From Cryptolaemus montrouzieri (lineage: Eukaryota > Arthropoda > Insecta > Coleoptera > Coccinellidae): a DNA stretch of 64,000 nt. The notes beneath the pieces are model-generated. The model was given only the letters and a program-made list of their open reading frames with translations, did not search any database and was not told where the DNA came from. A program made the translations under genes and the position numbers. Positions 1 to 12,125 of the stretch are shown piece by piece; within the stretch, counting starts at the first letter, position 1, and the number at the start of each line of letters is the position of its first letter. The stretch covers positions 133,683,600 to 133,747,599 of the forward strand of contig JABFTP020000144.1 of assembly GCA_013387265.2 (NCBI GenBank), given 5' to 3'.

Positions 1-32
1 TGTAATCCTGAACACTTCTTACTTTCTTGAAG

Positions 33-424
33 TGTTTTCCATGTTGTTTTTCACTTATTGCTATAATTCAAAGACAATTAGGTAGTTTATATTGTTCACA
101 GAAAAATTTAGGAAGAAGTCGAACTTTCTTACGGCTGAGGGAAACCCATAAATATGGGTGGGGAGTGTTTCTTGTGTTGTTTTCCAATTATATCCCTATT
201 CGGTACTTAGAATCCTTTCTTTAATTCATAGACAAATGGGTACTTTATATTGATGACAGAAAAATTTGAGAAGACGTCAAACTTTCTCACGTACTCTTTT
301 ACATTATAAAGCATTTGCTACTTTTTCTCCGTTTATAAATATCTCCTTTCTCTCACACTACTCTTCTCAGTGTTGTGTCGAAAGCCCTCTCCAGATGAGG
401 GAAAACCATAAATATTTTCAGTCA
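33..424. repeat. degenerate tandem duplication at window edge
   Basis: Two diverged copies of one block are visible. 'TTTATATTG' plus 'ACAGAAAAATTT' and 'GAAC/CAAACTTTCT' occur near 86-127 and again near 244-288, and 'GAGGGAAA' plus 'CCATAAATAT' occurs near 137-155 and 399-416. The second copy has extra sequence, so the period is not fixed. It may be the edge of a larger repeat starting left of the window. No coding signal is seen. Confidence 0.5.
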
Positions 425-790
425 AATATTCAATCTATTGTTCTTTATAAGGGAGTTAATCGTGAAAATAAAATACACTTCTTCCTCATATGAAGTTTGT
501 GTGTCTTAAGTTATCTTACATAGAATTTTATCAGTTTTCTTCGAAGAAGTCTTTCGAAGAGTTTTGTATTAATGTAAGTCCTTCTGAATTTTCTCAGTTC
601 CTGCAATCTTCTTTTGCAGTAATGTTTTCCAAATTTCAATCATTATAAGCTGTTGAACTTTCTCAAGCCCTTCTGAATATTGCACTCAGATCTCTTCTTC
701 CCGTATGTACTATGCATTGTCTTATGATAGGTCTTGTTATTATATATCTTGGTGAAACACCAATTTTATGTTCGTTGATCTTTTCTGTGT

Positions 791-792
<2 letters not shown>
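425..792. other. no gene seen
   Basis: AT-rich sequence between the left-edge repeat and the first (TA)n array. No supported coding or RNA signal. Confidence 0.5.

Positions 793-882
<90 letters not shown>
793..882. repeat. (TA)n microsatellite, 90 bp
   Basis: Uninterrupted alternating AT dinucleotides, about 45 units. The overlapping ORFs on both strands are just the Tyr-Ile translation of this run. Confidence 0.97.
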
Positions 883-884
<2 letters not shown>

Positions 885-1107
885 TCAAGAAAACAAAATA
901 ATATTTGACTTCTCCAGAAAAAATTTGAAATTTGAAAATGACGAAATTTGGTAAAACACAAAAAATCCTGAACTAATATTTTCGAAACGATATGGAAGCA
1001 CTTATATTTTTCAGTACCCAGAAGGTCCACCTCTGTTATTAATGACATTTTGGCATCGTCGCGGCATGCTCAATATTGAATTGTTTATTACATTTTGGCC
1101 TGTCATT

Positions 1108-2028
1108 TCAAGCCCCCTGAACTGCTAATCGAAGCTCCTGTTCATGATGGTAGACGTTTTGACGCAGGGGATTTCTTTTCAGGGTGTCCCATGCATGCTC
1201 GATGGGATTCAGATCTGGGGAGCAGGATGGCCACGGTAGAAGACCGATATCATTCTCTTCAAGAACGTTCAAGACAACTCTTGCACTATGAGGAGGGGCA
1301 TTATCTTGTTGGAAGAGTCGATTTTGACCTATTGGTTGGAGATACGGTATCATTACAGGTAAAACAATCTCATTTGCGTAAGAATTTCCCGTGAGGTTGT
1401 TCTGTATGAAAACGAGATCAGTTCTTCCACCATGGCGTATACCTCCCCAAAACATCACGGATCCGCCTCCCTGTCTAACAACTTCTCGAGCATGCTGGAG
1501 ACGGTTTTGCTTTCAAGGTCCCTTCCATATTCGAATTCTTCCCGAATCAGGATAATAACTATATCTAGATTCATCACTGAAGAGAACTGTGGTCCACCTA
1601 TCTTGATCCCAGCTTACGTGTTAATGGCACCAAGCTAAACGAGCAGCGCGATTTCCATGGGTCAGTTATGGAACTCTTAATGGACGTCTGGAGTGGAGTT
1701 GACCTTCGTGCTGTCGATTTCTCACAAATTGGTCGGAAATTTGTACATAATGAACTCGTGAGAACTCTTGAGCTAATCGAGATGCTGTGGTAGTACGATC
1801 TCTTCTGGCTTGTAAAACCATAAATCGGTCTGGGGCGACTGTAGTAATCCTGAAACGACCTGTATGGCGTTCTTCTACGCTACCTGTTTCATTGAAACGC
1901 GACCATAAACGGTTTATGTCACTTGGGCTACTTCCCAGAACTCTGGATACTTCTTGTTCTGAACTCCCAGCCTGGAGCATGCCAACGGCTCGTAACATCT
2001 CTTCTCTAGTCAAATGTCGTCTTTCCAT
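1108..2028 (-). pseudogene. Tc1-like (DD34E) transposase, inactive
   Basis: Cut-and-paste transposase of the Tc1/mariner superfamily. It reads right to left. The start is the ATG at 2028-2026 (MERRHLTREEM), followed by an N-terminal helix-turn-helix region typical of Tc1 DNA binding (1666-2028). The middle block (about 1459-1640) carries the first catalytic Asp in 'LFSDESRY'. The C-terminal block (1108-1458) carries the second Asp in 'QQDNAPPHSA' and the Glu in 'SPDLNPIEHAW'. I count 34 residues between the second Asp and the Glu, i.e. DD34E. The frame changes near 1660 and in-frame stops lie between 1458 and 1660, so it cannot encode an active enzyme. Terminal inverted repeats and a TA target duplication were not found. 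Confidence 0.9.
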
Positions 2029-2301
2029 GGTCGAATCACAAAACTTGAATCTTTTATTTGTGCTTACAACAGAAACAAAGTGCCAACTAACTGATTTCAA
2101 ACACTGAATACATGAAACGATTATAAATTAGCGACGCATCTGCTGCATTTTTAGTTTTTTATAAAGAAAACTGAAATCTGTTGCAGTACTCTACATAATT
2201 TGGTGAAAAATTGATGCAGGTGTTCATTTCTTAAAAAAATTCATCCATATTGATCGTTCTGGATACAATATAACGATATTCAGACGAGTTCCCTATGCTT
2301 T

Positions 2302-2785
2302 TTGAGGTTCAGAGGTGATAGGTTATAATCTGAAGTAACAATAATATCATGTAATTTAGACGTTCTCTGTTTATCATGAAAATTGGAACGTAGAAGAAAA
2401 ATCTGTACACTATGAAGATTGTTCAAATCAGTTAGTCCACGACCTCCAAGATGTCTGGTAGTGTAACTCTTTGAATTGCTGACATTGGGTTGTGCTTATG
2501 ATATTTACAAAGCATTTCGCTCGTCTGACATTGTAATTCTTTTGGATCACTTTTGGACCATTAAATAATTCCAAAAGAAGATGTTAGAATAGGAACTGCA
2601 TAGGAGACGATAGCTTTGAAAAAACTTCTAATATTTTCTTTAGTGCTGCTATGAGTAATCTTCTCTTAAACAAATCCTAGATATTTATATGTAGCTACTT
2701 GATGCATTGGCTCGATTTCGATATTGGAAATCTTTATATAATCAGAGGTGATCTTTCCTTTTCCATAGAAAGAATATTTACACAA
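2302..2785 (-). mobile_element. R4/Dong-type LINE fragment
   Basis: This block is closely similar to the minus-strand LINE at about 4563-5095, including 'GACGTTCTCTGTTTATCATG' and the shared run ending 'CAGAGGTGATCTTTCC'. It covers the stretch between the reverse-transcriptase thumb and the zinc finger. It has small deletions relative to the longer copy and no intact frame. It is followed within 70 bp by a (TA)n array. Confidence 0.85.
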
Positions 2786-2850
2786 ACATCTCAAAATCGG
2801 TTCGTTGGGGGCCCAGTGATATTTACATTATTGAGTTCGCTCCCACGAAT

Positions 2851-3250
<400 letters not shown>

Positions 3251-3715
3251 GGGGTTTTACCCCGACGAGTTGCCCATATATCTGTTCATGCAATCGAACT
3301 GATTTCATGAAAAATATAAATCCACCACCCGGTAATTGATACCATTGCCAGGCAATGATTATAATCAAAACATATCCTGGAGTAATTATATATTAGGATA
3401 ACGTTAAATGTTATGAGAATATATCAATCTACCAGAATATATACATACTATAGCATCATCAGACAATAATATCAATGTACCAACGAGTAGTGTCAGAGGC
3501 TTTCTCCCCGGAAAAATCCAGTGTACGGACCTTAGTCAAGTAACACTGAATGTTACTCATTAATAGTTTCCTTTGTGTGAAGTGATGAACGATCGAATAG
3601 ATTACTGCTCTGAATATAAATATGACAAAATTGTCAGTGAATTATATTACATTTATATAAACAAATAAATAAAATATGAAATGAGATTCTGAGCAGTATA
3701 AACTAAAGAGAAAAC

Positions 3716-4508
3716 CTATGACTCTACCTCATTATTATTTTCGGAAAGAAACCTACGAAGAATATTACAAGATTTGATGACTGTTATCTTTTGTAACTGT
3801 TCGAACAAATTTTTCTTCAGACCCAAAATCTCAATACTTTTGTGAAGAATTCTAGGAATAACGCCTGTTGTAGAAATAATAATCGGTAGAATAAATGTTT
3901 TCTTCATTTTCCACATTTTTTAATCTCGTCGCCAAGCATCATATATTTAGAAATTTTTCATTGTATTTATTTTGTATATTATGTGTGTCGGGTATAGCAA
4001 TATCAATTATATATGTTATTTGATTCTGTTTATCATTAAGAACGATATCTGGTCTATTGTGTTTTACAGCTCTGTTGCACATAATTGTTTTATCAAAATA
4101 AAGTTTATATTTGTCATTTTCACAAATAATCTCAGGTTCATATTTTTGAAATTTTTTTCTTTTGGGAATTAGGTCATGTTTAATTGCTAGATTGAAGTGA
4201 ATAATATTAGCGACGGCATTATGTCTTTCTAAATAATCTGTTGAAGCAAGGACTGAGCAAGATGATAATATATGAAAAACTGTTTCTGAAGAACAGAAAC
4301 ATCTACGGCAAGAATCATCTATATTCTGTTTGATGATATGTTTTCTATAATTCCTTGTGAAAACAACCTGATCCTGGATCGCAATTGCCAAGCCTTCTGT
4401 TTCAGCAAACAATTTTCCAGATACTAACCATTTATTCGATGCAATTTCATCAATATAATCATTTTTCAATTCTTTAGGTGCTTTCCGTGTAATTCCTTCT
4501 GCATCCAA
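3716..4508 (-). pseudogene. R4/Dong LINE C-terminal finger and endonuclease
   Basis: Frame 3939-4508 holds a CCHC finger written C-x2-C-x8-H-x4-C ('CRRCFCSSETVFHILSSC'). It is followed by 'RPDIVLNDKQNQ' and 'IDIAIPDTHN', the conserved Pro-Asp and Asp of the restriction-like endonuclease of R2/R4-group LINEs, which nicks target DNA to prime reverse transcription. The last part, 3716-3916, continues in another frame with 'ILPIIISTTGVIPRIL', equivalent to 'IVPVIVFSTELVPKTL' in the copy near 21120. A frameshift near 3930 separates them. The domain itself is well preserved. Confidence 0.85.
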
Positions 4509-6270
4509 CTTTCTCTTTTAGAATTATCATCAAATATATCAAAATCTACCTTTTGCATTGTCAAGTTCAGAGGTGTAAGATTATAATCTGAAACAACAAC
4601 AATATCATGTAATTTAGACGTTCTCTGTTTATCATGAAAATGGGAACGTAGATGAAAAATCTGTTTACTATGAAGATTATTCAAGTCAATTAATCCACGA
4701 CCTCCAAGATGTCTAGGTAGTGTAACTCTCTGAACAGCTGACTTTGGGTGGTGCTTATGATATTTACAGAGCATTTTCCTCGTTTGACATTGTAATTCAT
4801 TTAGATCAGTTTTAGACCATTTAATAATTCCAAAAGAAGATGTAAGAATAGGAACAGCATAGGAGTTGATAGCTCTGAAAAGGTTTTTACTAGTTAAATA
4901 ACTCTTGATGATAATTCTAAGTCTTTTGTAATATGAACTTCTAATATTTTCTTTAGTGCTGCTATGGTTAATTGTCTTCTCTTGACAAAATCCAAGATAT
5001 TTATATGTATCTCCTTGATGCATTGGCTCGATTTCGATATTGGAAATCTTTATATAATCAGAGGTGATCTTTCCTTTTCAATAGAAAGATTTTTACATTT
5101 TGGAAGCCCAAATTTCATATGAATATCATTGGAATAGTTGAAAGTAATCTCAAGTAGACTTTTAAATGAGATCTGGTTCCGGCATATAATTTAATATCAT
5201 CTAAATAAATTAAGTGACTTAATTTGAATTCAGTTAATAAACTCTTTATTTTGAAGCAGAAACTAGTAGCATTTAATTCATGAGATAATGGATTGAGGCA
5301 AAGACAAAACCAAAGAGCACTTAAAAATCACCTTGAAAATGCCTCTTTTGATTGGAATTACTTCGGATTTTAACGATTGTTTTGAAATATTTAAATGAAG
5401 ATTGGTTCTCAAATTTTTCATTACGAATTCAAGAAAATGACGAAGTGTCTTATCAATTTTATAAATTTCCAAAATTTCTTGAAGCCATGAATGGGGAGAA
5501 CTGTCAAAAGCCTTTTGGTAATCAATGAAGGCTGTATGAATATTTCTCTTCTTAGTTTGAGCTTGATTCAAAGCAACAGAATTAATTACAAGTTGCTCTT
5601 TAGTACCAAGGTGTTTTTTCTACATCCCGTTTGATGTTCGGAAAGAATATTATAATTCCCCAAATGTGCATAAATTTTTGGGTAATACATGCAGTTAGAA
5701 TTTTATATATTGTTGGAAGGCAAGTAATTGGTCTATATTGAGACGGATCAATAGTATTATCACTTTTCGGTTTTAAATAAGTAATTCCTTGTGTGAAAAA
5801 TAAAGGAGTAGCTGAGGGGTTCTTTATTATAAATGAAAAATATTCAGCCAATTTTTCATGAACGCAAGAGAATTTCTTGAACCAAAAGTTATGAATACCA
5901 TCAACACCTGGAGATTTGCAATTTTTGTGTGTTTAATAACTGATGTTATATCTTCGTTTGAAAAATTTTCAAATTGCATGCATTCTATTTTAGAAAATCG
6001 AGACCTTTCATTTAAAATCCAACTTGCATTGGAATTGTGTTGCCTTGGCACTGCCCAAATTGAAGACCAATAATCAGTTAAAATATCAATTTTAGGAACT
6101 CCGTTTCCAGAAATATTTTCATTTGAACCTGAAATAAATTTGTAAAAATGTTTCTCATTATTTTTGAATAGTTTGTTTTGGAATTTTCTATCTGAATTTA
6201 TTTTATATTCACGTAGTCTAATGGAGTATACTGAAAGTTTTTGTTTTAAAGTATCGATGTATTTTATCAA
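4466..6270 (-). pseudogene. R4/Dong LINE reverse transcriptase, broken
   Basis: The reverse-transcriptase part of the LINE ORF is spread over four frames: 5827-6270 (N-terminal region, 'DYWSSIWAVP'), 5600-5851 (fingers, 'YRPITCLPTIYKILT'), 5278-5571 (palm, 'IDYQKAFDSSPHSWL') and 4466-5023 (thumb, 'YKYLGFCQEKT'). Frameshifts fall near 5840, 5585 and 5275-5025. The catalytic YxDD box should lie in the 5023-5278 gap, where no intact frame is seen. The enzyme is inactive. Confidence 0.85.
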
Positions 6271-6283
6271 TTGTCCATTACTT

Positions 6284-6285
<2 letters not shown>

Positions 6286-6368
<83 letters not shown>
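6286..6368. repeat. (TA)n microsatellite, 83 bp
   Basis: TA dinucleotide run sitting exactly between the truncated 5' end of the minus-strand LINE and the first unit of a 34-bp minisatellite. Confidence 0.97.
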
Positions 6369-6369
<1 letters not shown>

Positions 6370-7060
6370 CAGGCAGGCAGATCTACCTTGTATATCAAAC
6401 GCCTAGCCGGGCAGATCTACCTTCTATATCAAACGCCTAGGCGGACATATCTACCTTGCACCCAAAACGCCTAGGTGAGCAGATCTACCTTGTATATCAA
6501 ACGCCTAGGCGGACAGTTCCACCTTGTATGTCAAACGCTTAGGCGAACAGATCTACCTCACACCCAAAACATCTAGGCGGGCAGATCTACCTTGCAATCC
6601 AACGCCTAGGCAGGCAGATCTACCTCTCTTCCTCAAACGGCTACGCGCCCGAACTACCTCACGGATAATCTCCCTGAACTATCTTACGCCTTCAAACGTA
6701 TAGAACTACCTTGCGCCCGAATATCCAGACGATGTAAACCACCTTGTATCCATAAGTACCTTAATATAAACGCTCAAGTGCCCTACACTGCCTTGTGCCT
6801 AAAACTCAAGCACTTCGAACCACCCTGCGCCTCGACCGGTCAGACCCCCTGAACGTCCAGACGCTTCGAACACCTAGTGCCCAAAACCGACCTTGCGCTT
6901 CGAACACCTGGGCAATCCGACTCCACCGGCGCTCGAGTTCCTAGAATCCTCAAACGCCTAAGCTCCCTGAAAGATCCATCATCCATCGTCTCGAATTACC
7001 TTAGGCGCCCTAAAAATACAGGCACGGTGAGCGCCTAGACGACCGAAAAAGTTCATTTGG
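6369..7060. repeat. 34-bp GC-rich minisatellite, decaying rightwards
   Basis: Units begin 'CAGATCTACCTTG' and end 'AAACGCCTAGGCGG'. Unit starts at 6378, 6412, 6446, 6480, 6514, 6548 and 6582 are spaced exactly 34 bp, and the next at 6615 is 33 bp on. From about 6650 the period breaks down, but words such as 'ACCTTG', 'AACGC' and 'CCTAG' persist to about 7060. The array is much richer in GC than its surroundings. Each unit carries the palindrome GCCTAGGC or a derivative. No coding signal. Confidence 0.93.
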
Positions 7061-7276
7061 CACCCTAAATAATATTATGAATATATATACATCATCAGTC
7101 GCCCTGAAACATCTCAACATATTCAAATATAAAGATACCTTTCAATTTATATGTTGTATGTTTTATAACATATGACTCATAATGAATGCTATAACAATGT
7201 TTCTTTGGGCTTTTTAGGCAATCTTTGGTTCGTCTTCAGTCATTATTAAGTCAATATTATATAATAATAGTTATAT

Positions 7277-7278
<2 letters not shown>

Positions 7279-7336
<58 letters not shown>
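7279..7336. repeat. (GT)n microsatellite, 58 bp
   Basis: About 29 GT units without interruption. Confidence 0.97.
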
Positions 7337-7340
<4 letters not shown>

Positions 7341-8900
7341 TCAATATCACAAAATAACTTACAAATTTGACCCAATTACACTCAGAGCTCACAGTCACTA
7401 ATACAAACAATCTTTTCAAAGAAGCCTCGGTTGAGAAGGAATAGTCATCTTCCTCGATAATTTCAGCGGGAATTGGATTGTTTCCATATTTTCATACACG
7501 GAAAAAGGCAATGAAACATTCAAAAGGAGGCGTTACACTATAACCCGTTTCCGACTTTACATTGCCTCTGTGTTTCCACCCTGAAACCATTAACGCTCCT
7601 TGGATGCCATATTCGGGTATTATCATCTGAATAATATTATTATTTTCTTTTTTCTTAAGAATAATCGTTAGAAGTTTATATAATTCACTTCATTCTTATT
7701 TAGTTCTGAAAAATATGTTACATGCCTCTGAAAAAAACGATAATCATAGAATATTCTACTATTCTGTCTAGGGGTGGGAATTTATGCAAATTCGACCAAT
7801 CCTTCGGCCCTTTTATTGAGAATTTCGGTCAGGAATGCCTTTATGGATTTAAATTTTATATACTACGCGACGGCTTTCTTGAAAGGGCTTTGGAATTATA
7901 CCCATCTAAAATGTTGTGTGTTTCTTGGCACATTTTTTCTTTTAAATATAATAGACCGACGCAATACACTATCATCTTTACAGTTCGTGGGCTATGACTT
8001 ATGCTGTACTATCTCTGTAATAGACGTAACCCGATAGGTGATTTCGGGATGGGATGAACCTCAACTTGTGTCGAGGATAGAAGTCTCTTTTATAACTGAT
8101 CATTGATCGAATAGTATAAATATGAAGCATTGGATTGAATCAGGGGAGTTGGGAATAACAATTTCATGTATTTCCGTCCTCCACGTAACTTCACTTCAAC
8201 TAATCTTGCGTTATAAACAATTTTACGCTCGTACCCACGTTGCCCTCAGGCAAACCCTCGATTTACTTTTGTTTTTTATAGAAACACTTCAAACTAACCT
8301 GTCACGTGTGACTGGCGAAAATCACGTTCGAAACTTCGAAAACGACCCGATAAGTTGTGGCAAAACGCCATATTAACTGGTTGATGAAATCAAACCATTT
8401 CAAAAATTTGGTGCGATCTGAAAAAGATTTGAAAGCCTGCCGAAATGGTCTTAGCTACTATGGTCGTGTTAAAGACAGAGTTAATGTTTCGATGTAAGTA
8501 TTATTGAATTTGAAATTGACAAAATCCGACAACAGAGTCTGGCTAAAACGCTCGAAAGCTGAGCTCATTCCGTATTCCTCGACAGAGTAGATAAAAGTTA
8601 CCAAGAGCCAAGTAAAGAAGAAGATAAAATTGACGACTGTTTATGACATAACCTATATTAAATTGTAGTTGTTTTGCTTAGTATTCGCAAAGATTAATGA
8701 AAGATTTAAGATGATAGCAATGTTAGATGAAGTGATGCATAAAGACATATACAATCGAGAAAGACATCAGAGATGTCAGTCTTAATGTGATAACGACAGA
8801 ATGATATCGTCGGTTAAGTTTTTAAATGTAAGATTTGTTTTGTATGGTATATGTACTTATTTTAAAATATCTCGATTTTAATTTTAGATAATTGTGCAGA
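7337..8900. other. no gene recognised
   Basis: Short ORFs occur at 7722-7997, 7774-8037 and 8122-8376 in competing frames. None shows a recognisable domain, and adjacent frames are equally open, so I do not call genes. Composition is slightly less AT-rich around 7440-7620 and 8050-8350. Confidence 0.4.
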
Positions 8901-8909
8901 TACAGATTT

Positions 8910-8937
8910 CTGAAGATGGCAATGGTGCCGAAACGCG
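8910..8937 (+). other. hammerhead-like core motif (speculative)
   Basis: 'CTGAAGATGGC' + 'AATG' + 'GTGCCGAAACGCG' has the layout of a hammerhead ribozyme core: a CUGA-type box, a short hairpin (GGC/GCC) and GAAAC. The canonical box is CUGAUGA, so this differs by substitution or insertion. Such motifs are known in Penelope-like elements and retrozymes. No element was recognised around it. Confidence 0.25.
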
Positions 8938-9011
8938 TAAAATAGATTTCTGCAAATTATATATAACCAAAGATAATATCTGTCAACTTTAACCCATATT
9001 CCCAGTATAAT

Positions 9012-9013
<2 letters not shown>

Positions 9014-9078
<65 letters not shown>
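9014..9078. repeat. (TA)n microsatellite, 65 bp
   Basis: TA dinucleotides, followed after 'CAT' by another 14 bp of TA. Confidence 0.96.
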
Positions 9079-9081
<3 letters not shown>

Positions 9082-9088
9082 TATATAT

Positions 9089-9840
9089 ATATTGTCAGTT
9101 CGACTTATATCGAAAATATAATGTACAGGAACAATCGTTCGACTTTTATGTGACGTTAGATCATTGAAATGTGATTCAGAATTAAGTATTTGAATGATCA
9201 TAATCTTCTAAGAACAATTTTCACTCTTCTTAGGAACTGATGTTTCTAGTATTTTATGAAATGTTATAATACTCATGCAATATTTGGATTAGAATTTCAC
9301 TTTTCTTGAAAGAAGAAGTATAAGATTATTCCACAAACTTTTGAATAAATTTCAAGAAAACTACCAATTCTTAAAGAATGTCAGTAAAAGCGCAAACAAA
9401 GGAATTTAAATTTCATGAAGCAGCTGACGCAACTGTCAAATAAATTAACATTTCTGAACAATTTCACGGTGTTCAGTTTGTTGAGTTCCAATTGGTTTGG
9501 ATTGAGTATACACTGACAATTGAAAATGGATTAAACTAAATTCTACAGAATGCTGGAATTTCTACAATTTTTTCTGAAAAGACTGTTATGGAGTAATTTG
9601 TGTATTTCAAATTAGTAATAGTATCTAACGGAATCCTAATATCATATATATTTTCAGTTCGAACTATATCAAAGAATGCCATGTACGGGGACAATCCCCC
9701 GTCTGCTATGTGTCGTTATGTCATTGAAATGTATTATACCTTCAAATACTTGCAGAAAAATCATAATTTTCTAAGAAAAATTAACACTCTCTTTGAGACT
9801 GGTCTTCAGTTCAAGTAATATGAAATGTTGATGAAATCTT
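9089..9840. repeat. old direct duplication, two arms
   Basis: Arms at about 9092-9270 and 9650-9840 share ordered blocks: 'CAGTTCGA-CT/ACTATATC', 'ATGTAC-GG-ACAATC', 'TCATTGAAATGT', 'ATCATAAT-TTCTAAGAA' and 'ATGAAATGTT'. Spacing is about 560 bp. Divergence is high, so the event is old. No family was recognised. Confidence 0.6.
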
Positions 9841-9849
9841 GAAATTGAA

Positions 9850-12125
9850 ACTTCTGATATGGTCCTACTCGAACTTGGAACTAATCTTATCTTTCTCGGT
9901 TATTTGTTTTACTTATTTCACTAAGGCTGCTGACAACAGGCAGAATAATTTTCTGACGTTTTCTTCATATACACGAAGAATTATATGATAATAGTTGATT
10001 TGAATAATTATAAGAACTTTATATAATTGAATTTCTATGCCTAAGTGTGATTAAACGATTCGTTGTTGAATATATGTTTGACCTCTCTAATTTTATCCTA
10101 TAACAGCTCAATTAGAGAGAAGTTGACATCTCGAAATTGAATGTACCTCTTTGAATCGCAAGTATTGAATAGTGTTAAAATTCTTATTGAACATAAGCCA
10201 GTATCTATAACTCCAAGCAGCCATCCTTATCATAAGATTGTGTGAGGTAATATATCAGGATTCAATATAACTTGAAGAGCAATTAGATATTAATGCCTGT
10301 GAAAATGAGGCGTTCTAAATAGATTGATATAGAAGGGCATATTGTATATTAGGCTTTTAGTAGATTGAATATTTATTATATTTGGCGTTTAGTTTATTAG
10401 GCAATTTTAACCTATGAACTAGTAACAACTATTGCTCTATTCGTGGGTTCCTCATGAAATAATCTGAAAAAACTCAAATATATTACTTTTGTAAATATTA
10501 CATATGATTATTGGAACAATTAAAGAAAACGAGAAATTTGTTCTCTTGAAGCCCTTGCATACAAAGTAAGTATTTCAATTCAGATGAAACTAATAGAGTA
10601 AATCGAATAAACTACAATATAACAATCAGAATTGTTGATATCTACATCACTTACGCATCCAATATCAGTTCGAAAATCGAAAGCCACGGTTGAAAACCCC
10701 CCAATTAAGTTAAATTAGCATCCGTCCATTCTGAAGTTCCAGTGTAATTATTCTCCCCAGTTATTTAACGATTTCAGAGTGTCCATTTGTGGATCCAATG
10801 AACCTTTGCTCGTATTATCAATTATGACGGTGGGGTAACGTGTGAATCAGAGAAGCATAGGCAATCTCTGATTAATAAAGTGAGAGTGTATCTGAAATGT
10901 TTTCAATATTTAGCAAGAATTTCTCTCATTCCAACAGGATTCATCCATCGGCGAAAACCAGAAGTACCAAAATATTGATGAACATGTTATCATAAAATTC
11001 TAATTTGCTTTCCTGATTGGATATTATGGTTGCTAAATACATGCTCCAAATGAGGCTCTCGTAATCAACGTGAGGAATATTGAATTCAAGGCTTGTTAAT
11101 TCTATTCTGATTATTTAAAATCTAATATAGATCATTGAGTAAATCATTTGATTAATGATAAACTTTCTATATATTGGTGTGTCATTTCTTTATTATCAGG
11201 TGACAAATTTTTATATGTATTTTACATCTCATATTACGAGATCCAGTAGGCGAAATTATACTGCGATTCGATATGTTCAACACTTGAATATTTATCTATA
11301 AAATCTCACTTTAATATTGGAACATCGTAAATTTCACGACATTTTTCTAAACTCAATTAAAAGAAAGCATATAGTCAAAAACGTATAGACAAATATTTCA
11401 AAATGAAATATACTTTGATTATGGAAACAGATATTTTGAAGAAACAATTTCCTGTCCTGAGTGCAATATGTTGGGGTCATTTGTGATCTATAACTGAAGC
11501 AATAAAACATATTTTTCGCTCTCTACTGATATGTTATAATGTCACATTTTCTCTCAAAACATTAAGAATATCACAAATATTCTACGAAATATAAAAATAA
11601 ATAAAATGAGTCTTTAAATATAATTTCTTCTCCCAACTCATAAAATTCATGTAAGCCTAAAATCTCTTTTTCGGTAAATGTACATTAGTTCAGAATTTTC
11701 ACGCTTCGACAATTGTACCAAAGCAAAACAAATCGTCGTGGTTCTTAATAAAACTTGAGTTAGTAAGATTTTCAAGATCTACGTCGATCCGTGGGAATCG
11801 AAAACACTGAAGCTAATGCACATTTGGCATCAGAAAATGAGAATAAGAAAGTTTGCCGAGAAGATGAAAAACCTTTTACTTTCAGTTCAATCATCTCATG
11901 AACTCACTTTAGCGATCAGTAAAGTTTGATGTTGTTTTTCGTGTCATCTAGTGTAGTGAGAGGAAATTGAAGTCCTTAAATCTATCAAGGTAAATTATTC
12001 GATATCATTCCTTACAAAACTGTTCTATTGATATTCATATTGTATTTTTTTTGTCCTGATCTATTTGCTTTCTTGTGAGTTGTAAATAATATTCCTTTTT
12101 TTTCAACAATTTGCATTACCATTTT
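9850..12125. other. no gene seen
   Basis: AT-rich sequence without a supported ORF, RNA gene or recognisable repeat. It could be intergenic or intronic. Confidence 0.5.

Noticed and set aside
712..1048. ORFs on both strands with long alternating Tyr-Ile runs (also at 2699-3061, 3132-3368, 6164-6406, 8989-9201, 25445-26008 middle, 26161-26676 middle)
   Set aside because: They are translations of (TA)n microsatellites.
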